DNA of 21,595 bases from contig URPD01000032.1 of NCBI GenBank assembly GCA_900549645.1, positions 1 to 21,595 of the forward strand, given 5' to 3'. Both the position numbers and the translations under genes were made by a program. This document shows, in pieces, positions 18,080 to 21,595 of this stretch. This DNA comes from an uncultured Eubacteriales bacterium. Lineage in GTDB: Bacteria > Bacillota > Clostridia > Oscillospirales > Oscillospiraceae. The notes under the pieces were generated by a model, which was not told the origin of the DNA, made no database searches, and saw only the letters and a program-made list of their open reading frames with translations. The first letter of the stretch is position 1, and the number at the start of each line of letters is the position of its first letter.

Positions 18080-18108
18080 ATTATAGGGGTATCTCGGCGA
18101 AAAATCAA
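18080..18108 (-). promoter_or_regulatory. Main dcw operon promoter
   Basis: TTGATT (18103-18108) and a perfect TATAAT (18080-18085) are 17 bases apart on the minus strand, about 70 bases before the mraZ start codon and next to the MraZ repeats. Confidence 0.85.
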
Positions 18109-18268
18109 GAGAAAGTTTGTGTATCTTTTTGTCTTTTTTACCATTGTTTTGTAACCATTAATTTTCCATAATTTTGTTCTCTCTGCGTGTGCAATATCGC
18201 GCGTTCTGCACAAATCGCGTCACTCCCTGCTGGGAAATTACGCTCTATCGTGCAGCCCGCGAAAACAT
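18109..18268. other. Intergenic stretch upstream of mraZ, no gene seen
   Basis: The AT-rich left part lies upstream of the dcw promoter and could hold further regulatory sites; the minus strand has AATGGTTA and AATGGTAA about 15 bases apart. An ORF of 72 codons on the minus strand here crosses the terminator of the GNAT gene and is judged not real. Confidence 0.4.
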
Positions 18269-18310
18269 AAAAAGCCCTTTGAGAAAAGGGTTTAGCCTTT
18301 CTCAAAGGGC
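18269..18310 (-). terminator. Terminator of the single-domain GNAT gene
   Basis: GCCCTTTGAGAAA (18274-18286) pairs perfectly with TTTCTCAAAGGGC (18298-18310). On the minus strand a run of five T follows. It isolates the dcw promoter from upstream transcription. Confidence 0.9.
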
Positions 18311-18331
18311 AAGTTGAAAAATATGAATTTG

Positions 18332-18733
18332 TCAGCATCTCATAAACCCGCAGCAACCCATTTCCGAAAACTCAGTAAAGCCTAATGACTTATAGAAAGC
18401 CACGGTTTTAGAAGTATTGTCAGTAGCCAACTCAATTTGTCGAACATCTGGATATCTGTCAAGAACGGCTTTCATTAGAGCGGTTCCAACTCCGTTTCGC
18501 TGTTCTCTTGGAAACACTAAAATGTCCTGAACAAATATAATAGTAAATCCATCGCCAACAACTCTGATGATTCCAAGCAACTCATCATTTTCGTATGCAG
18601 CCAAAACGAGTAAGGAGTTTTTGTATCCTTGCTCCAGTACTGACATATTCTCTGTGTATGCAGTCCAGCCGACCTCAGTATAAAGTCGCCGAATCTCCGC
18701 TTCTTTGTAGCTTCTGTATTCTTTGATTTCCAT
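18332..18733 (-). CDS. Single-domain GNAT acetyltransferase (133 aa)
   Basis: This is a small acetyl-CoA dependent acetyltransferase with one complete GNAT fold. The strands LLVLAAYENDELLGIIRVV and IIFVQDILVFP lead to the acetyl-CoA loop REQRNGVGTALM (about residues 76-87) and the closing motif AFYKSLGFTEF. The substrate is unknown. The start ATG 18731-18733 has AAAGGGC upstream. Its base composition is visibly more AT-rich than the dcw genes beside it, suggesting later acquisition. It sits alone between two terminators, so it has its own transcript, although I could not pick a convincing promoter. Confidence 0.88.
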   Translation of the reverse strand: MEIKEYRSYKEAEIRRLYTEVGWTAYTENMSVLEQGYKNSLLVLAAYENDELLGIIRVVGDGFTIIFVQDILVFPREQRNGVGTALMKAVLDRYPDVRQIELATDNTSKTVAFYKSLGFTEFSEMGCCGFMRC

Positions 18734-18775
18734 TTTTGCCCTTTAAAATGTCGATTAATATTCCCGTATGTTTTA

Positions 18776-18807
18776 GAAAATGGGCAATCCCGATTGAAAT
18801 TGCCCAT
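18776..18807 (-). terminator. Terminator after the metG-like fragment
   Basis: ATGGGCAAT (18780-18788) pairs perfectly with ATTGCCCAT (18799-18807). On the minus strand it is followed by TTTTCT. Confidence 0.75.
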
Positions 18808-18819
18808 TAATTATACCTA

Positions 18820-19335
18820 TTAATACATCTTCGCCCCGGCGGGGATATGGGGATCGACCATCAGCAGGTGCAGCTTCTCCTCGCCGTTTTCATGGTGCAC
18901 AGCGGAGATCAGCATACCGCAGGACTCGATGCCCATCATCGGGCGCGGAGGAAGATTCGTGATGGCGATGCAGGTCTTGCCGACCAACTCTTCCGGCTCG
19001 TAATACGCGTGGATGCCGCTGAGGATGGTGCGCTCCTCGCCCGTGCCGTCGTCAAGCGTGAACTTCAAGAGCTTCTTCGACTTCTTCACGGCTTCGCAGG
19101 CGAGAACCTTGACCGCGCGGAAATCGGACTTTGAGAAGGTCTCAAAATCGACGAAATCCTTGAACAGCGGCTCGATCTCAACGTTGGAGAAGTCTATCTT
19201 CTCCGGCTCCGCCGCGGCAGGCTCCGCGGTCTTTACGGTCTTCTTGTCGGAATCCAGGCTCTTCATTGTGGGGATTACTAAAACGACATTATTAAGCACT
19301 CCCAACCATTCCAGGAAAGCCCTAATAACGCCCAC
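18820..19335 (-). CDS. Lone C-terminal tRNA-binding domain of methionyl-tRNA synthetase
   Basis: Residues from about 55 on (IEPLFKDFVDFETFSKSDFR, then VKVLACEAVKKSKKLLKFTL) form the OB-fold tRNA-binding domain found at the C-terminus of MetRS, with MMGIESCGMLIS near the end. In MetRS it increases tRNA affinity and dimerises the enzyme. The catalytic HIGH and KMSKS domains, about 500 residues, are absent. The first 23 residues (MGVIRAFLEWLGVLNNVV and following) do not resemble MetRS, and neither GTG 19335 nor ATG 19266 (MKSLDSDKK) has a good ribosome binding site. It is most likely a 3' remnant of metG cut off by an insertion, or possibly a stand-alone tRNA-binding protein. Base composition of the MetRS-like part matches the host genes. 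Confidence 0.7.
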   Translation of the reverse strand: MGVIRAFLEWLGVLNNVVLVIPTMKSLDSDKKTVKTAEPAAAEPEKIDFSNVEIEPLFKDFVDFETFSKSDFRAVKVLACEAVKKSKKLLKFTLDDGTGEERTILSGIHAYYEPEELVGKTCIAITNLPPRPMMGIESCGMLISAVHHENGEEKLHLLMVDPHIPAGAKMY

Positions 19336-19488
19336 GCTCTTACAGGCGCTCTTTAGACAGCCCGAACCAATTCTATAGCGAATAGTTATTTCGGCATATG
19401 AATTGACTCATTTGGCTTGTTTCAGCAAATTGCCGAAAAAGGATAGCCCTCAAATCAGCTACTTTTTTATATTATTATACCACGTCTG
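19267..19488. other. Junction region upstream of the metG-like fragment
   Basis: This 222-base stretch has no confident gene. It contains an inverted repeat TTTCGGCA (19389-19396) and TGCCGAAA (19431-19438), and an open but start-less frame continuing upstream from the metG-like ORF. It may be the end of a former mobile element, but I recognise no specific family. Confidence 0.35.
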
Positions 19489-19722
19489 TCAAGATACCAG
19501 GATCTGGGAGCTTGTCCAAAGGATAAACTCTTCTACTGTCGGTTCGTCTCCAGCGTAGTGGAATGTTCGCCATCTGACTTGCACCTCGGGGTCGGAGTTA
19601 TTTCTTCCCGCTCTCATCGCCTCATACATTTCAGACCGAACCTCTGCTTCCGGAACATGGTGTTCCTGTGCGATCCTTCTGATTATATTTGCGGCATACT
19701 CCAGTTCCTTTTTCGTGTACAT
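19489..19722 (-). CDS. Small Spo0A C-terminal-like protein (77 aa)
   Basis: The protein MYTKKELEYAANIIRRIAQE... ends with YAGDEPTVEEFILWTSSQI, resembling the last helices of the Spo0A DNA-binding domain (compare the Spo0A ending with PTNSEFIA). Short proteins of this kind are often annotated as Spo0A C-terminal domain proteins in clostridial accessory regions. No receiver domain is present. It is too short to hold the full Spo0A effector domain with its recognition helix intact, so DNA binding is uncertain. The start ATG 19720-19722 has a strong AAAGGAGAT site. It lies between the terminator after the XRE gene and the metG-like fragment. Confidence 0.6.
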   Translation of the reverse strand: MYTKKELEYAANIIRRIAQEHHVPEAEVRSEMYEAMRAGRNNSDPEVQVRWRTFHYAGDEPTVEEFILWTSSQILVS

Positions 19723-19830
19723 GTTTCTATCTCCTTTGAATTGTATTTCTTGCCGTTGGTTGTCTTTCTATTGGCTATACATATGCTACCACGGCGAAAA
19801 CACAAATCCTGTCGAATCTCGTCGGAGAAT

Positions 19831-19868
19831 AAAAAAAGATCCCTACGTCTGTAAATTGACGTAGGGAT
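19831..19868 (-). terminator. Terminator of the XRE regulator gene
   Basis: ATCCCTACGTC (19839-19849) pairs perfectly with GACGTAGGGAT (19858-19868), followed on the minus strand by C and seven T. Confidence 0.95.
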
Positions 19869-19885
19869 TCATGTTGTGTGGCGAT

Positions 19886-20215
19886 TCATTTTGATCCGGT
19901 CTCGTCGATCATGACCTCAAGCATCCGGAGAAGGCGTCTCTGCTCTTCTGCAGGCAAACCAAGCAGCTTCTTGGAAACAAGCCCGCTCTCCTGACTGGTG
20001 GTAACATCGAGGGCATCAGATAAAAGTGAATTGGCATCGCACTGCAGTGCGTTGGCGATGGCAATGAACGTGTCCATAGTAGGGGTCTTGAACCCGCATT
20101 CTATGTTGCTGATGTATTTCGTGGACAGATCAACCTTCTGTGCCAGCTCTGACTGGGTAATCCCGCGAGACTTCCGCACCTCCTGGATCCGTCTACCCAT
20201 TTTTTGAGAGTCCAC
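19886..20215 (-). CDS. XRE-family transcriptional regulator (109 aa)
   Basis: This is a Cro/CI-type helix-turn-helix protein. The HTH spans about residues 6-60: GRRIQEVRKSRGITQSELAQ, then KVDLSTKYISNIECGFKTPT and IAIANALQCDANSLL. The C-terminal 45 residues (GLPAEEQRRLLRMLEVMIDE) are probably a dimerisation helix. I chose GTG 20213-20215 because AGGAGG lies 6 bases upstream; the ATG at 20221 is only one or two bases from that site. The promoter directly upstream is overlaid by several palindromes, so the protein probably represses its own gene. It lies downstream of a Hen1 fragment and ends at a perfect terminator. Confidence 0.88.
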   Translation of the reverse strand: MDSQKMGRRIQEVRKSRGITQSELAQKVDLSTKYISNIECGFKTPTMDTFIAIANALQCDANSLLSDALDVTTSQESGLVSKKLLGLPAEEQRRLLRMLEVMIDETGSK

Positions 20216-20225
20216 AAGCATCCTC

Positions 20226-20263
20226 CTAACAGGCAGTAGTCTTACTGTTAGTAAGTATACTTA
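20226..20263. promoter_or_regulatory. Nested palindromic operators before the XRE gene
   Basis: Three overlapping inverted repeats are seen: CTAACAG/CTGTTAG (20226-20232 and 20245-20251), CTTACT/AGTAAG (20241-20246 and 20250-20255), and the perfect palindrome TAAGTATACTTA (20252-20263). They overlap the -10 box and start region of the XRE promoter. Confidence 0.65.
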
Positions 20264-20281
20264 TGGACATACCCCTTTCAA
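20254..20281 (-). promoter_or_regulatory. Predicted promoter of the XRE gene
   Basis: TTGAAA (20276-20281) and TATACT (20254-20259) are 16 bases apart on the minus strand. The -10 lies inside the palindrome TAAGTATACTTA. Confidence 0.65.
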
Positions 20282-20373
20282 ACCCGCCAGCTGTAAGAGG
20301 TATCGCTATAAGAAATACTATCCCGGATTATTTTTTCTTATAAGCCCGGAAGAGCGTCCGCGGGGGCGGTCTA

Positions 20374-21150
20374 TCAGCTCCTGTAGACATACACCCGGAT
20401 CTGAGAATCTTCAATTCCTTGATACAGGCTCCCGCCGATATCAGAATCGCATGCTTCTGCGAACAGCCCCTTGAGCGTCCAGATCCTGTCTGCGATCATG
20501 CGATAGATACTGAAGTACCGGTTAACGATCTTATTCCTGGCAGGGTGATTCGCGAGCCACCCTTCTCCATGCTTCATCAGCTTCTCAATCTCATCTGCGC
20601 TGACATAGTAGTGCTTTTGCTTGTCGAAGACCGGGATCAGAACATACAGATGATTCAAGAGATTCGACAGTGTCACAGTCCCACTGATGGTCAGGTCGAT
20701 GTAGGAGCTGTCACCCCACTCAGGGAACTTTTCATCCAGGATTGAAGTCCTTGTTTCGACCGTATACCCAAGGGGTTCAAAGATCTCTTTTGGCAGCTCT
20801 TCGGTACCTCTGCATGGCAGCATATGGACACATGCTGTCAGGTCGATCGGCGTATCTGCGAGTTCCTGATTCTTATCGCATTTACCGCTCATAGCAGTGT
20901 TGAACACTCTGGAGAGTGCGGTACTCATAAACGAAGATGACACATAGGGGCGGTCATTCACGTAGTCGAAGAGCCCTCCATCTCTTGTGCCTAGCTTACC
21001 TCTGGCAAGGTCAATAGGGTTTATGTCCAGCAACAGGGCTGCTGTGGTTTTTTCGTCAGACACCTCAGGATAAAACACATATGCGTGTCCGAAGCTTAGG
21101 TCGAAACTCTGGGCACGGTACGGATTCTTATGTAAGAGGTATCCCAGATT
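20374..21150 (-). pseudogene. Hen1 N-terminal domain remnant (bacterial RNA repair)
   Basis: The reading frame matches the N-terminal domain of bacterial Hen1, the 3'-terminal RNA ribose 2'-O-methyltransferase that works with the Pnkp kinase-ligase in RNA repair. Diagnostic stretches are SFDLSFGHAYVFYPE, TAALLLDINPIDLARGK, YVNDRPYVSSSFMS, FPEWGDSSYIDLTI, LYVLIPVFDKQKHYYVSADE and GEGWLANHP. The first 24 recognisable codons (21079-21150, from NLGYLLHKNPYRAQ) lie upstream of the first possible start, GTG 21076-21078, and have no ATG, GTG or TTG; a TGA stands at 21157-21159. The C-terminal methyltransferase domain is missing: the frame ends after RIWTLKGLF plus about 25 unrelated residues. Both ends are therefore broken. 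A CTG start is possible but unlikely. No Pnkp gene is seen. Confidence 0.75.
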
Positions 21151-21156
21151 CAGTTT

Positions 21157-21348
21157 TCAAGCTTCTTGGCAGCTTTCGCTTTCCAATGATTAATTGATTA
21201 ATTATGGTAAGGCCGCGCGGGAACTTTAAGGGATGCCGTTTCGTTTCGCGTTCCGCCTCTTACTGCAGGGTTGGTTTTTGTGTCGTAATTTGGTGCCGAT
21301 ATCGGAGATTATTTCGCCCAGGACCACCGATTAATCCCCGGGCCGGGG
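21157..21348. other. Non-coding stretch upstream of the Hen1 remnant
   Basis: No ORF is convincing. There is a tandem repeat GATTAATT x2 (21188-21203) and a GC palindrome CCCCGG-G-CCGGGG (21336-21348) just after the stop codon of the possible small ORF. Base composition is mixed, as expected of a patchwork. Confidence 0.4.
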
Positions 21349-21408
21349 TCATTTGTCGTCTGGATCGCAAGGCGCTTCTGAAGGACACAAATCGCTGTTC
21401 TTGTTCAT
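21349..21408 (-). CDS. Possible 19-aa small ORF with two cysteines
   Basis: ATG 21406-21408 follows GGTAGGAGTGAT, a good ribosome binding site, and the frame reads MNKNSDLCPSEAPCDPDDK before TGA. The peptide is polar and acidic at the end, with no membrane segment or signal peptide. I do not recognise it. The CPSEAPC core could form a disulfide or bind a metal, but this is speculation; a chance ORF is possible. Confidence 0.35.
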   Translation of the reverse strand: MNKNSDLCPSEAPCDPDDK

Positions 21409-21595
21409 GTGAATCACTCCTACCGGGTTTTATGAGATTGCCCTCTCACTTTCTCTTTGCCGAATTTTTTTGCGAGATTCCCACAGTTTTTTGCTCGTTT
21501 CCAAAATATTTTTCGGAAGCAGAAGAATTTGGAGGAAGGCGGCATATTCTTTGGAATGAATTCTCATGCGCTATTGACAAAACTATCATCAGGAT

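Noticed and set aside
18138..18356. 72-codon minus-strand ORF downstream of the single GNAT gene
   Set aside because: It runs through the strong GNAT terminator and overlaps the end of that gene; no family resemblance.
19460..19496. Perfect TTGACA near the end of the Spo0A-like gene as promoter for the metG-like ORF
   Set aside because: No -10 box at 16-18 bases; the TATAAT nearby is only 7 bases away, the next TATAAA 15.
21570..21595. Plus-strand TTGACA at the window end as a promoter
   Set aside because: The -10 position is cut off by the window end, so it cannot be judged.

Overview
The window looks like chromosomal DNA from a GC-rich member of the Firmicutes, class Clostridia, probably an Oscillospiraceae/Ruminococcaceae-type gut anaerobe. 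The clues are a Gram-positive style dcw (division and cell wall) cluster with a PASTA-domain penicillin-binding protein, a MurE carrying the meso-diaminopimelate motif DNPR, strong AGGAGG ribosome binding sites, and short hairpin/T-run terminators. The family assignment is inferred from protein resemblance recalled from memory, not from a search.

Layout. (1) At 1-1545 the 5' end of prfA (release factor 1) runs leftward off the window. It is divergent from a rightward tandem-GNAT acetyltransferase gene that has its own promoter, a 12-codon leader ORF and mutually exclusive hairpins over its Shine-Dalgarno site. (2) At 1557-5583 there is a leftward group: YihY/BrkB membrane protein, a FliB-like Cys-rich protein, prfC (release factor 3) and a cyclodeaminase-like protein. 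It ends at a bidirectional terminator facing the GNAT gene. (3) At 5598-18108 lies the leftward dcw cluster, in transcription order mraZ, rsmH, ftsL, PBP (ftsI/spoVD type), murE, mraY, ftsW/spoVE, murG, murA, ftsQ/divIB, ftsZ. It starts from one clear promoter with MraZ-type 10-bp repeats and has a second promoter directly before ftsZ. The cluster is compact: murF, murD and ftsA are not in their usual places. (4) At 18138-21595 there is an accessory-looking segment, also mostly leftward: an AT-richer GNAT gene, a lone C-terminal tRNA-binding domain of methionyl-tRNA synthetase behind a foreign 5' end, a small Spo0A-C-like protein, an XRE repressor with nested operators, a truncated Hen1 N-terminal domain (RNA-repair family), and a possible 19-codon ORF.

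How it works together. The dcw genes make lipid II (MurA, MurE, MraY, MurG), polymerise and cross-link it at the septum (FtsW with the PBP, FtsL and FtsQ/DivIB) and place the division ring (FtsZ); MraZ controls the operon and RsmH modifies 16S rRNA. prfA and prfC both act in translation termination but are on separate transcripts. The right end looks like a patchwork of transferred and broken genes.

The features I think deserve most attention are the leader/attenuator upstream of the tandem GNAT gene, the split metG remnant, and the Hen1-N remnant next to an XRE regulator. No tRNA, rRNA, CRISPR array or complete insertion sequence was recognised.
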